A program made the position numbers and the translations under genes. This document shows positions 21,652 to 29,675 of a stretch of DNA of 64,000 bases, piece by piece; the first letter of the stretch is position 1; each line of letters starts with the position of its first letter. The stretch is from NCBI RefSeq assembly GCF_900156315.1, contig NZ_FTNI01000001.1:434001-498000 (forward strand), in the 5' to 3' direction. This DNA comes from Microbispora rosea (lineage in GTDB: Bacteria > Actinomycetota > Actinomycetes > Streptosporangiales > Streptosporangiaceae). The notes below the pieces were generated by a model. That model did no database searches. It was not told the DNA's origin and saw only the letters and a list, made by a program, of their open reading frames with translations.

Positions 21652-22422
21652 ATGACCGTAGCGGTGCGGGTGATCCCCTGCCTGGACGTCGACGGCGGCC
21701 GGGTGGTCAAGGGGGTCAACTTCGAGAATCTCAGGGACGCCGGCGATCCGGTCGAGCTGGCCGCGCGCTACGACGCCGAGGGGGCCGACGAGCTGACCTT
21801 CCTCGACATCACCGCCTCCTCGGGCGAGCGCGAGACCATGCTCGACGTGGTGCGCCGTACGGCCGAGCAGGTGTTCATCCCGCTGACGGTCGGCGGCGGC
21901 GTGCGGTCGGCCGACGACGTGGACCGGCTGCTGCGCGCGGGGGCCGACAAGGTCGGCATCAACACCGCCGCCATCGCGCGTCCCGAACTGCTGACCGAGA
22001 CCTCGCGCCGGTTCGGGTCGCAGTGCATCGTGCTGTCGGTGGACGCGCGCCGGGTGGTCGACGGGCCGCCCACGCCCTCCGGGTTCGAGGTGACGACCCA
22101 CGGCGGGCGCCGGGGGACCGGCATCGACGCGGTGGAGTGGGCGCGCCGCGGGGAGGAGCTCGGCGTCGGCGAGATCCTGCTCAACTCCATGGACGGCGAC
22201 GGCACCAAGTCGGGCTACGACCTGGAGATGCTGCGGGCCGTGCGGGCGGCGGTGAGCGTCCCGCTGATCGCCTCCGGCGGCGCCGGGCGGCTGGAGGACT
22301 TCCCGCCCGCGGTGGACGCCGGGGCGGACGCCGTGCTGGCCGCCTCGGTCTTCCACTTCGGCCAGCTCAAGATCCACGAGGTCAAGGACACGCTGCGCGC
22401 GGCCGGTCACCCGGTCCGCTGA
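21652..22422 (+). CDS. hisF: imidazole glycerol phosphate synthase, cyclase subunit
   Basis: TIM-barrel cyclase partner of HisH producing IGP and AICAR. The 256-residue protein has catalytic Asp in [18 protein letters not shown] and Asp near [14 protein letters not shown], plus [11 protein letters not shown] and IASGGAGR phosphate-binding loops. It is the last gene of the his operon and is followed 6 bp later by a strong hairpin. hisI lies 13 kb downstream, and hisG/hisE are not in the window. Confidence 0.97.
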   Translation: MTVAVRVIPCLDVDGGRVVKGVNFENLRDAGDPVELAARYDAEGADELTFLDITASSGERETMLDVVRRTAEQVFIPLTVGGGVRSADDVDRLLRAGADKVGINTAAIARPELLTETSRRFGSQCIVLSVDARRVVDGPPTPSGFEVTTHGGRRGTGIDAVEWARRGEELGVGEILLNSMDGDGTKSGYDLEMLRAVRAAVSVPLIASGGAGRLEDFPPAVDAGADAVLAASVFHFGQLKIHEVKDTLRAAGHPVR

Positions 22423-22428
22423 GCGCCC

Positions 22429-22455
22429 GCCGGGGGCCGGGATCCGGCCCCCGGC
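22429..22455. terminator. perfect 12-bp hairpin after hisF
   Basis: GCCGGGGGCCGG, loop GAT, then CCGGCCCCCGGC, starting 6 bp after the hisF stop and ending 11 bp before the stop of the convergent small gene. Probably terminates both; there is no U-tract. Confidence 0.85.
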
Positions 22456-22465
22456 CGGTGTGTCC

Positions 22466-22696
22466 TCAGTCGATGTCGACGATCGCCGTGGGGTAGGCGT
22501 CAGGGCCGGTCCCGAGCGACGAGGACGCCATCGACTGGTACTGCCACTGTCCCTGGAAGCTGCCGCCCCGGCCGCACCCGTCGTCGCCCCAGCACGTCGT
22601 GGCGGCGGACGCCTTGTGGGCCGGCTCGGCCGCCGCGAGCCCGACGGCGACGAGGAACGCCAGGCCCAGCAGGCTCGGGAAACGCTTTGCACGCAT
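22466..22696 (-). CDS. small secreted peptide with two cysteines
   Basis: A 76-residue protein with an N-terminal signal peptide (MRAKRFPSLLGLAFLVAVGL then AAAEPAHKASA). Cleavage after about residue 31 would leave a 45-residue peptide with two cysteines (35 and 41 of the precursor) in TTCWGDDGCGRGG that could form a disulfide. ATG at 22696 has AGGAG 7 nt upstream. It stands alone, convergent with hisF. I do not recognise a family; an extracellular role is inferred only from the signal peptide. Confidence 0.72.
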   Translation of the reverse strand: MRAKRFPSLLGLAFLVAVGLAAAEPAHKASAATTCWGDDGCGRGGSFQGQWQYQSMASSSLGTGPDAYPTAIVDID

Positions 22697-23002
22697 AGCT
22701 GTCTCCTGTCCGTGAACCGATCATGTGGCGCTCCGGAGTCCGCCTCCTCAATGGTCAGCCGGGTATCACGCAACCGTCCATCCCAATCACCGCAAATAGG
22801 ACGATAGTGGGCCAAAACCGGCATACGTGATTGTGTGTTCTTTATCGAGATTCGACGTGGCCGGTCAGCGGGGACCGATCGCTCCCGGGCGCGCGTGGGC
22901 CCGAGGCGGGGGCTCGAACCCCGGGGGCCGGATGTGCGGGCTCTCCTGCACGAGCCCTAGAGTTGCCAATGATCATCGTCTCGCCGCGCCCCGGAGGAGC
23001 AT

Positions 23003-23290
23003 GTGTCCGACCTCGCCTCGCTCGACGACGTCCGCCGCCGGATCGACGAGCTCGACGCCCGTCTGACGACACTGCTGGCCGAGCGGCAGCGTCTCGTGCG
23101 CGCCGCAGCGGCTTTCAAGACGGACGAGCAGGCCGTACGGGCTCCCGGCCGGGTGGAGCGGGTCGTGACGGCGGCGCGTGAGCGCGCGGAGCGCGAGGGG
23201 CTGTCCCCGGAGGTCGCCGAGGCCGTCTGGCGGGCGATGATCGGGGCGTTCGTGGAGTACGAGCTCACGGAGCACCGGCAGCGCGGGTAG
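23003..23290 (+). CDS. chorismate mutase (AroQ type)
   Basis: Converts chorismate to prephenate for Phe and Tyr synthesis. The 95-residue all-helical AroQ domain has DDVRRRIDELDARLTTLL, AERQRLV, AAFKTDEQ (active-site Lys), APGRVERVV and VWRAMIGAFVEYE. GTG at 23003 follows GGAGGAG. A TAGAGT box at 22958-22963 could be its -10, giving a leader of about 35 nt. No signal peptide, so a cytoplasmic enzyme; such short CMs in actinobacteria often need DAHP synthase as an activator, which cannot be judged here. Confidence 0.93.
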   Translation: MSDLASLDDVRRRIDELDARLTTLLAERQRLVRAAAAFKTDEQAVRAPGRVERVVTAARERAEREGLSPEVAEAVWRAMIGAFVEYELTEHRQRG

Positions 23291-23313
23291 CAGGGCGCCG
23301 CGGGCCCGCCGGC

Positions 23314-23351
23314 ATGGAGGGACGCGGAAGGAATGGAGGGACGCGGAAGGA
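23314..23351. repeat. 19-bp tandem duplication
   Basis: ATGGAGGGACGCGGAAGGA occurs twice without spacer (23314-23332 and 23333-23351), 24 bp after the chorismate mutase stop. No gene reads through it convincingly. Confidence 0.8.
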
Positions 23352-23503
23352 AAGGCCGGCGGAGCAAGGGCGGATGCCCTGCCGGCCTGTGCGCGGAGAG
23401 CCTCGGGGCTCTGACTGTCAGTGCGGTTCGTCGATCGTTCGTCGCTGCCTGTGGTCGTGATCGGGGTTACCTGAGGGAGAGCGGGGACGGGCGAGCCGCG
23501 GCC

Positions 23504-23665
23504 TCAACTCAGCACCGAGGTGAAGAAGGTCGCCAACCTGCTGGCTCCGGTGTTGACCGTGTCGAACACGCCTCGCACGGCGCCTGCCGCCGCTTGCGGC
23601 TGGCTGTAGAGGTAGAAGACCACGAACGCGATGGCCGCGTACGTAAGAACCTTCTTCGCCTTCAT
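23504..23665 (-). CDS. 53-residue single-pass membrane peptide (paralogue A)
   Basis: A 53-residue protein: Lys-rich start MKAKK, one transmembrane helix (about 6-20, VLTYAAIAFVVFYLY), QPQAAAGAVR, and an amphipathic C-terminus ending LATFFTSVLS. ATG at 23665 follows AGGAGG. A close paralogue lies 300 bp upstream in the same orientation: the two share the pattern KKVLTY, IAFV, FYL, QP, AAGAVR, TGA, RL, FFTS. Related small membrane proteins occur widely in actinobacteria, function unknown. Confidence 0.82.
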   Translation of the reverse strand: MKAKKVLTYAAIAFVVFYLYSQPQAAAGAVRGVFDTVNTGASRLATFFTSVLS

Positions 23666-23843
23666 CGGGGGGCCTCCTGCAGTCGGTATCCCGGTCGTTT
23701 GTACCCGGCGGCAGTAATGATCATAACTAGCCGAGAGGCCATGAGGCCGTTCCGCCCTCATAGTGAGACGGCGTGATTCAGCGGCTCGTCACGGCGCGAC
23801 CCGGGCTGCTCGCGGGCCTGCCCGCACCCCCGCCGACCTGCGC

Positions 23844-23968
23844 GGAAAGAGCGGAGCCCGGCCGGAAAGAGCGAGGCTCGGCCCGGAACGAGCGGGGCTC
23901 GGCCTGGCAAGAGCGGGGTTCGGCCCGGAACGTCCGGGGATCACCCCGGAAAGAGCGGGGGCTCAGCC
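23844..23968. repeat. six-copy 20-21-bp hairpin-forming minisatellite
   Basis: Six imperfect units begin at 23844, 23864, 23885, 23906, 23927 and 23948, consensus GGAAAGAGCGGGGCTCGGCCC. Most units contain GAGC-GGG-GCTC, a small self-complementary hairpin. The last copy runs into the stop codon of the 54-residue peptide gene (23963-23965). On the minus strand the array follows that gene directly, so it may act as a multi-hairpin terminator or mRNA stabiliser. Confidence 0.85.
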
Positions 23969-24127
23969 CGAGAAGAGCGAGGTGAAGAACGCGGACAGGC
24001 GTTCGGCTCCCGTGCTGACGCCCCCGAACAGGTTCCTGACCGCGCCGGCGGCGTTTGCCGGCTGCGTGAACAAATAGAAGATCACGAACGCGATGACCAG
24101 ATAGGTCAGGACCTTTTTGAGGTTCAT
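23963..24127 (-). CDS. 54-residue single-pass membrane peptide (paralogue B)
   Basis: Begins MNLKKVLTYLVIAFVIFYLF and continues with TQPANAAGAVRNLFGG to the end AFFTSLFSG: one transmembrane helix with an amphipathic C-terminus. It aligns without gaps over most of its length with the 53-residue protein downstream, so the pair arose by tandem duplication. ATG at 24127 follows GGGAG. Its stop lies within a minisatellite. Function unknown. Confidence 0.8.
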   Translation of the reverse strand: MNLKKVLTYLVIAFVIFYLFTQPANAAGAVRNLFGGVSTGAERLSAFFTSLFSG

Positions 24128-24230
24128 CCGGGGCTCCCAAACGCTCCCACACGTCGTGCGCTGGTCTCACATGCTGCCCCATTGGACGACGTTTACGTGA
24201 GAATTCCGGACAACTCCCGCGATTTCGTGC

Positions 24231-24866
24231 TCAGGGCCCCAATCGGGCTTCCTGTAGCCGGGCGATCGCCGCGGCGTCCCCGTCGTACGTCACCCGGGCG
24301 TGCGCCTGCCTGCCGAACGCGAACAGCAGCAGCTCCGACGGCTCGCCGGTGACCACCACGGCGGGCTCCGCCATCCGCCCGGCGGTCTTCGCCCCGTCGG
24401 GACGGCGGAGCACGACCCCCACCGGAGCCTTGCGCAGGAAGAGCCGGGCGCCGCCGCGCAGCCGGCCCCAGAACGCCTCCTGCAGGTCCCGCGGGATGAC
24501 GCGAGGCTCCCAGCCGGCCTGCGCCCGGCGCACGTCCTCGTGGTGGACGAAGAGCTCCACCGTGTTGACGATCTCGTCCAGGCGGGGGACCAGCCCGTAC
24601 GGCGTCCAGCGCGGCGGGCCGTGACGGACGAGCCCGACCAGCTCGGGATAGGGGTGGCGCCGCTTGATGCGGTCCTGCACGGCGGCGGTGTAGCCCGCCA
24701 GGAACGGCAGCGCGATGCCGGGCGCGGCGTCGAGCCGGCGCTCGCGCAGCACGAGGTGGGCCGTGAGGTCCTCGGTCGCCCATCCCTCGCACAGCGTGGG
24801 CGCCCCAGGACCGAGGCGGTCGAGCAGGTCGCAGAGCGCCGCGCGCTCCGTCTGGGCGTGTGTCAC
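24231..24866 (-). CDS. TIGR03085-like metal-binding protein (mycothiol-dependent/DinB type)
   Basis: A 211-residue protein resembling the TIGR03085 branch of the mycothiol-dependent maleylpyruvate isomerase / DinB helical bundle. Likely metal ligands are His in DLTAHLVLRERR and the pair in ELFVHHEDVRRAQAGW. It ends with a small C-terminal domain (GEPSELLLFAFGRQAHARV), as usual for the family. The reaction is unknown; a mycothiol-linked transfer or isomerisation is possible. GTG at 24866 lies 6 nt after a TAGGCT box, suggesting leaderless translation. Confidence 0.85.
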   Translation of the reverse strand: MTHAQTERAALCDLLDRLGPGAPTLCEGWATEDLTAHLVLRERRLDAAPGIALPFLAGYTAAVQDRIKRRHPYPELVGLVRHGPPRWTPYGLVPRLDEIVNTVELFVHHEDVRRAQAGWEPRVIPRDLQEAFWGRLRGGARLFLRKAPVGVVLRRPDGAKTAGRMAEPAVVVTGEPSELLLFAFGRQAHARVTYDGDAAAIARLQEARLGP

Positions 24867-24878
24867 GCGATCAGCCTA
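24867..24878 (-). promoter_or_regulatory. -10 box TAGGCT for a leaderless transcript
   Basis: TAGGCT (minus strand, 24878-24873) lies 6 nt before the GTG of the TIGR03085-like gene. The rest of the 271-bp gap to the divergent ABC gene holds no gene I can support. Confidence 0.6.
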
Positions 24879-25137
24879 TGCGTCCGTCGTCCCGTCCGGA
24901 CCGGCGGCCGCGCCTGTCCGAGGAATAAACAGGTTGATCAGGATGATAGGGAGTAACTAGCACTGTCTGGCAGATGCCGCCCCTCACGGCGATCCGCGAG
25001 ACATGACTAGGACCAAGGGCTTGGGCGGCGTCGGTCCGGTGACCGATCCGGTGGCGTCCCCGAGTGAGTAACGTCCCCTCCGGGACGCTCGCAGGGAGCG
25101 GCCCCGGCTGGTCCCCCGATCGGAAGGAACGCACCGC

Positions 25138-26970
25138 GTGCCGACGAAGGAGTCCCCCGCGCGGCCCGGCAGCTCAGTCATGCTCCAGGGTCTCAAGGTC
25201 ATCGGTGTGGCGATCAGAACCGAGCCGAGGATCTTCACCGGCGCGGTCGTCGCCAGCGCCGTCTACGGCGCGATGACCGTCGCCTCGTCCTGGGCGCTCG
25301 GCTGGGCGACCGACAACGCGGTGCTGCCCGCGTTCCGCGACGGCGCGGCGGGCACCGGCACGCTGGTCGTGGCGGCCCTGCTGATCGTGGGCGTGGCGGT
25401 GCTCAAGGCCGCGGGGATCATGGGCCGGCGCATCATGGCCGGGATCCACCAGTACCGCATGCAGGCCCACTCGCGCCGCGCCGTGACGCGGCAGTACCTC
25501 CGGCTGCCCCTCGCCTGGCACCACCGCCACCCCACCGGGCAGCTCCTGTCCAACGCCAACTCCGACGTCGAGGCGGCCTGGGCGCCGCTCGCCCCGCTGC
25601 CGATGGCGGTGGGCGTGGTCGTGATGCTGGTGACGGCCGCCGTGGCGATCGTGCTGGTCGACCCGGTGCTCGCCGTCGTCGGCTTCCTGATCTTCCCGGC
25701 CGTGGCCGTGCTCAACCTGGTCTACCAGCGCAGGCTTTCACCGCTCGCGATGCGGGCCCAGCAACTGCGGGCCGAGGTGAGCGAGGTCGCGCACGAGAGC
25801 TTCGACGGCGCGCTCGTCGTCAAGACCCTCGGCCGGGAGGACGCGGAGACCGCGCGCTTCCAGGCGAAGGCCGACGCGCTGCGGGACGCGAACGTCGCCG
25901 TCGGCCGGGTCCGCGGGCTGTTCGACCCCATGCTCGAGGCGCTGCCCACGCTGGGCGTGCTCGCCGTGCTGCTCGTCGGGTCGCTGCGGCTGGAGTCGGG
26001 CGGCGTCGCGGCCGGCGACCTCATCCAGGTCGCCTACCTGTTCACCCTCCTCGCCTTCCCGATCCGGGCGCTCGGCTGGGTGCTGGCCGAGCTGCCGCGC
26101 AGCGTCGTCGGCTGGACGCGGGTCACCGACGTCCTCGACGCCACCGGCTCCATGGAGTACGGCACCGCCCGCCTGGACGCCTCCGGCCCGGCCCGGGTGG
26201 AGGCCGAGGGCGTCTCCTACGCGTACGTGCCGGGAAGCCCGGTGCTGAAGGACGTGCGCTTCGCCGTGGCGCCGGGCCGTACGATCGCGCTCGTCGGGCC
26301 GACCGGGGCGGGCAAGTCGACGCTCACCCAGCTGCTCGCGCGCCTGATCGACCCCGGCGAGGGCGTCGTCCGCGTCGACGGCGTCGACCTGCGCGAGGTG
26401 GCCAGGGGCGAGGTGAGCGCCTCGGTGGCGCTCGTCCCGCAGCAGACGTTCCTGTTCGACGACACCGTGCGCGGCAACATCGCCCTCGGCGGGCAGGAGC
26501 CGGACGAGCGGGTCTGGGCCGCGCTGCGGCTCGCGCAGGCCGACGGGTTCGTGAGCGCGCTGCCGTCCGGCCTGGACACCCGGATCGGAGAGCGCGGCGC
26601 GACGCTGTCGGGCGGTCAGCGCCAGCGTCTCGCACTGGCCCGCGCGCTCGTGCGCGAGCCCCGGCTGCTCATCCTCGACGACGCCACCTCCAGCGTCGAC
26701 CCGCAGGTCGAAAAGCGCATCCTGTACGGCCTGCGCGACGGCGCCGCCGAGGCCACGGTGATCGTGGTCGCCTACCGGATGGCGACGATCGCGCTCGCCG
26801 ACGAGGTCGTCTACCTGGAACAGGGCGTGGTCACCGACCACGGCACCCACGAGCAGTTGCTGGCCCGCTGCGCGGGCTACCGCGACCTCGTCACTGCCTA
26901 CGAGCGCGAGGAGGCCGAACGGGCCGCGCTCGACATCAGCGAAGACACCGATGAGGAGGTCGTGGCATGA
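25138..26970 (+). CDS. ABC exporter half-transporter with degenerate ATP site
   Basis: A 610-residue type IV ABC half-exporter: six-helix membrane domain (about 20-310), then the ATPase with Walker A GPTGAGKST (about 386), signature LSGGQ (about 490) and Walker B LLILDDATSSVD (about 510). The catalytic Glu after Walker B is Asp, and the switch His is Tyr (VAYRMATI), so its own ATP site should hydrolyse poorly. It pairs with the next gene, whose ATP site is complete. Cargo is unknown; family members export drugs, lipids or peptides. GTG at 25138 has GGAAGGA upstream. Its stop overlaps a 14-codon ORF. Confidence 0.93.
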   Translation: MPTKESPARPGSSVMLQGLKVIGVAIRTEPRIFTGAVVASAVYGAMTVASSWALGWATDNAVLPAFRDGAAGTGTLVVAALLIVGVAVLKAAGIMGRRIMAGIHQYRMQAHSRRAVTRQYLRLPLAWHHRHPTGQLLSNANSDVEAAWAPLAPLPMAVGVVVMLVTAAVAIVLVDPVLAVVGFLIFPAVAVLNLVYQRRLSPLAMRAQQLRAEVSEVAHESFDGALVVKTLGREDAETARFQAKADALRDANVAVGRVRGLFDPMLEALPTLGVLAVLLVGSLRLESGGVAAGDLIQVAYLFTLLAFPIRALGWVLAELPRSVVGWTRVTDVLDATGSMEYGTARLDASGPARVEAEGVSYAYVPGSPVLKDVRFAVAPGRTIALVGPTGAGKSTLTQLLARLIDPGEGVVRVDGVDLREVARGEVSASVALVPQQTFLFDDTVRGNIALGGQEPDERVWAALRLAQADGFVSALPSGLDTRIGERGATLSGGQRQRLALARALVREPRLLILDDATSSVDPQVEKRILYGLRDGAAEATVIVVAYRMATIALADEVVYLEQGVVTDHGTHEQLLARCAGYRDLVTAYEREEAERAALDISEDTDEEVVA

Positions 26971-27011
26971 CGCACGGCCCGAAGCCCTGGACGAGGAGCG
27001 TGACGCGGTGA
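26967..27011 (+). other. 14-codon micro-ORF bridging the two ABC genes
   Basis: Encodes MTHGPKPWTRSVTR. ATG overlaps the first ABC stop (ATGA) and its TGA overlaps the GTG of the second (GTGA). GAGGAG for the second gene is inside it at about 26992. Confidence 0.45.
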
Positions 27012-28825
27012 CCGCCGTGACCGACCCTGCGACCGGCACGGCCGCAGGAGAGAGCTCGTCCCTGCGGTCGGCCGACCGGGGCGCCCTGGAGACGTTCAAG
27101 CAGGGCCTGCGGCTGTCGCCGGAGTTCCGCCACGGGCTCGCCGGGACGCTCGTGCTCGCCGTGCTGGCGACGTTGGGCAAGGTCGTCGTGCCGATCGCCG
27201 TGCAGCAGGTGATCGACCGCGGCCTGGGCTCGGGCGAGCCCGACCTGCCGTTCATCCGGAACGCCGTGGCCCTGTGCGCGCTCGCCGTCGTGCTGACCGC
27301 GCTGTGCGGCTACCTGATGAACGTCCGGCTCTACCGCTCCACCGAGTCGGGCCTGGCGGCCCTGCGCGGCAAGGGCTTCCGCCACGTGCACGACCTGTCG
27401 GTGCTGACGCAGAACACCGAGCGGCGCGGCGGCCTGGTGTCCCGCGTGACCGGCGACGTCGACCAGATCAGCACGTTCATGCAGTGGGGCGGGCTGATGG
27501 TCATCGTGTCCGCCGGGCAGCTGGTGGTGGCGACCGTGCTCATGGCCGTCTACTCCTGGCAGCTCACGCTGATCGTGTGGGCCTGCTTCCTGCCGCTGGT
27601 GCTGGCGCTGCCCCGGTTCCAGCGCCTGGTGGCCAAGGCGTACACCAAGGTGCGCGAGCGCGCCGGCGACGTCCTCGCCGCCGTCAGCGAGTCGGTCGTC
27701 GGCAGCGCGGTGATCCGGGCGTACGGCTCGGAGGACCGCACGGCCGAGCGGATCGACACGGCGGTGGACGGCATGCGCGCGGCGCAGACCCGGGCGCAGA
27801 AGATCGTCGGGTTCACGTTCCCGGCCACCGAGCTGGTCGCCTCGATCACGGTCGCGCTGGTGGTCGTGGCCGGAGTCTGGCTGGGCGTCGCCGACTCGAT
27901 CACGGCGGGCCGGCTCATCGCGTTCCTGTTCCTGATCACGCTGTTCATCAGCCCGTTGCAGACCGCGACCGAGGTGCTGAACGAGGCGCAGAACGCGATC
28001 GCCGGATGGCGGCGCATCCTGGGCGTGCTCGACACCCCGGCCGACGTGGCCGACCCCGAGAACGGCGAGACGCTGCCGCGCGGCCCGATCTCGGTCCGCT
28101 TCGACGGCGTGGGCTTCGCCTACCCCGGCGGGCCGCCGGTGCTCCACGACGTGTCGGTCGAGATCCCGCCGCGCACGCGGGTCGCCGTGGTGGGGGAGAC
28201 CGGCTCGGGCAAGACGACCTTCGCCAAGCTGCTCACCCGGCTCATGGACCCGACCTCCGGCCGGATCCTCGTGGACGGGACCGACCTGCGCACGGTGAGC
28301 TTCTCCTCGCTCAGGGAGCGGATCGTCATGGTCCCGCAGGACGGGTTCCTATTCGACTCGACGCTTGAGGACAACATCCGCTTCGGGCGGCCCTCGGCGA
28401 CCCGGGAGGAGATCACCCGGGCCCTGACCGAGCTCGGCCTCGCCGACTGGCTCGACGGCCTGCCCGCGGGCCTGGACAGCCCGGTCGGCCAGCGGGGCGA
28501 GTCCCTGTCGGCCGGCGAACGCCAGCTCGTCGCGCTCGCCCGCGCCTACCTCGCCGACCCCGACCTGCTGCTGCTCGACGAGGCCACCTCCGCCGTGGAC
28601 CCCGCCACCGAGGTGCGCCTCGCCCGCGCCCTCGACGGCGTCACCCGCGGTCGTACGGCCGTCTCGATCGCCCATCGCCTGTCCACCGCACAGGCGGCCG
28701 ACGAGGTCCTGGTGTTCGAGCACGGCCGGATCGTCCAGCGCGGCCCGCACGCCGTCCTGGTCGAGCAGCCCGGCGTGTACGCCGACCTCTACGCCTCCTG
28801 GACCACCGCGACCACCGTCCACTGA
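27008..28825 (+). CDS. ABC exporter half-transporter with complete ATP site
   Basis: A 605-residue partner of the preceding gene. Membrane domain about 45-340; Walker A GETGSGKTT (about 396), signature LSAGE (about 500, altered from LSGGQ), Walker B LLLLDEATSAVD with the catalytic Glu (about 522), switch His in IAHRLST. In the heterodimer, its Walker A/B and the partner's LSGGQ form the active site, while LSAGE faces the partner's Asp/Tyr site. GTG at 27008 is chosen for AGGAG 9 nt upstream; an open frame from 26951 lacks one and overlaps the previous gene. Confidence 0.93.
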   Translation: MTAVTDPATGTAAGESSSLRSADRGALETFKQGLRLSPEFRHGLAGTLVLAVLATLGKVVVPIAVQQVIDRGLGSGEPDLPFIRNAVALCALAVVLTALCGYLMNVRLYRSTESGLAALRGKGFRHVHDLSVLTQNTERRGGLVSRVTGDVDQISTFMQWGGLMVIVSAGQLVVATVLMAVYSWQLTLIVWACFLPLVLALPRFQRLVAKAYTKVRERAGDVLAAVSESVVGSAVIRAYGSEDRTAERIDTAVDGMRAAQTRAQKIVGFTFPATELVASITVALVVVAGVWLGVADSITAGRLIAFLFLITLFISPLQTATEVLNEAQNAIAGWRRILGVLDTPADVADPENGETLPRGPISVRFDGVGFAYPGGPPVLHDVSVEIPPRTRVAVVGETGSGKTTFAKLLTRLMDPTSGRILVDGTDLRTVSFSSLRERIVMVPQDGFLFDSTLEDNIRFGRPSATREEITRALTELGLADWLDGLPAGLDSPVGQRGESLSAGERQLVALARAYLADPDLLLLDEATSAVDPATEVRLARALDGVTRGRTAVSIAHRLSTAQAADEVLVFEHGRIVQRGPHAVLVEQPGVYADLYASWTTATTVH

Positions 28826-28908
28826 CGCCGGCGGCCGGCGTCGTCCGGCCCTGATCGCACCGGCCGCCTGAGCCTTTCACGAGCGAGCCGGAACAGGTCG
28901 TCGAGGAG

Positions 28909-29091
28909 ATGCTCGACCGGCTCGCCGCCTCGATGGCCGACGAGCCGGTCGAGTCGCTGGCCGTGCTGCGCTCGATGCTGACCCATCCGGGAGCCTCCGA
29001 CGCCGCAGCGGAGGGGGCGGCCCGCTACCGGGCGCAGATCGCCGAGCTGCTGCGCCCCTGCCTGCGCTCCCTGACGGGCGCGGACGGCTGA
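28909..29091 (+). CDS. possible 60-residue hypothetical protein
   Basis: An open frame of 60 codons (MLDRLAASMADEPVESLAVL and onward) with a plausible helical, acidic composition. The start is unclear: GAGGAG lies too close to the ATG. No recognised family. It may be real, given the actinobacterial codon pattern, but support is weak. Confidence 0.35.
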   Translation: MLDRLAASMADEPVESLAVLRSMLTHPGASDAAAEGAARYRAQIAELLRPCLRSLTGADG

Positions 29092-29170
29092 TCTGCGCCG
29101 AGACTGTCATGAAGGAGATCGCCGCCAAGGCGGCGGTATGAGCGGAAGCGAGCGGGACATGGAGGACGTC

Positions 29171-29593
29171 GTGGGGAAGCCGGTGCTGGTCGAGCGGGGT
29201 AGCACGGACAGGATCGCCCCGCCCCTCGGTGCGTACAGCCATGCGGCGCGTGTCTCACCGGAGGGCGCCGTCCTGCACATCGCGGGGCAGGTCGGCAACG
29301 CCCCCGACGGAACGGTCGCCCCGGACGCGTACGGGCAGACCGTCCAGGCGTTGCGCAACATCGCCGCGATCGTCGAGGACGCCGGAGGTATCCCGGCGGA
29401 GGGGCTGGTCTCGCTGTTCACGATGGTCGCGAGCCGGGAGGCGCTTCCCGGCGTGCGCCGCGGCATCGGCGAGGTCTTCGCCGAGTGGTTCCCTGAGGGG
29501 GACTATCCGATCAACTCGTTGTGCGTGGTGGCCGGGCTGGCCCGCGAGGACCTGCTGGTAGAGATCGCCTCGGTGGCGGTGGTGCCGGGATGA
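29171..29593 (+). CDS. second RidA-family protein
   Basis: A RidA/YjgF-type imine deaminase of about 140 residues, with APPLGAYSHAARVSPEGAVLHIAGQVGNAPDG (the family's substrate-pocket start), LRNIAAIVEDAGG and the C-terminal YPINSLCVVAGLAREDLLVEIASVAVV. GTG at 29171 has GGAGG 5 nt upstream; ATG at 29138 and 29159 are in-frame alternatives, the first reading MSGSERD. The C-terminal substrate-binding Arg of canonical RidA (PARS motif) is replaced by PINSLC, so activity may differ. It is not in an amino-acid operon. Confidence 0.85.
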   Translation: MGKPVLVERGSTDRIAPPLGAYSHAARVSPEGAVLHIAGQVGNAPDGTVAPDAYGQTVQALRNIAAIVEDAGGIPAEGLVSLFTMVASREALPGVRRGIGEVFAEWFPEGDYPINSLCVVAGLAREDLLVEIASVAVVPG

Positions 29594-29655
29594 CGCCGGA
29601 GGACATCCCCGCGCTCTTCCCCGCTCTGCGGCAGATGACAGCGGTGGGCGCATAG
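29590..29655 (+). other. 21-codon ORF overlapping the ridA-like stop
   Basis: Encodes MTPEDIPALFPALRQMTAVG plus Ala, with ATG overlapping the preceding stop as ATGA and ending at TAG. The beginning resembles the N-terminus of class V aminotransferase-like proteins, so it may be the stub of a lost gene; that is a guess from a few residues. Confidence 0.3.
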
Positions 29656-29675
29656 ATCTGCCGTCTCCCGCGCGT

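Noticed and set aside
22906..22960. Minus-strand sequence like a tRNA T-arm (CGGGG-TTCGAGC-CCCCG) next to a hairpin.
   Set aside because: No matching acceptor strand, D-arm or anticodon arm can be built at the right distances, so it is not a tRNA.
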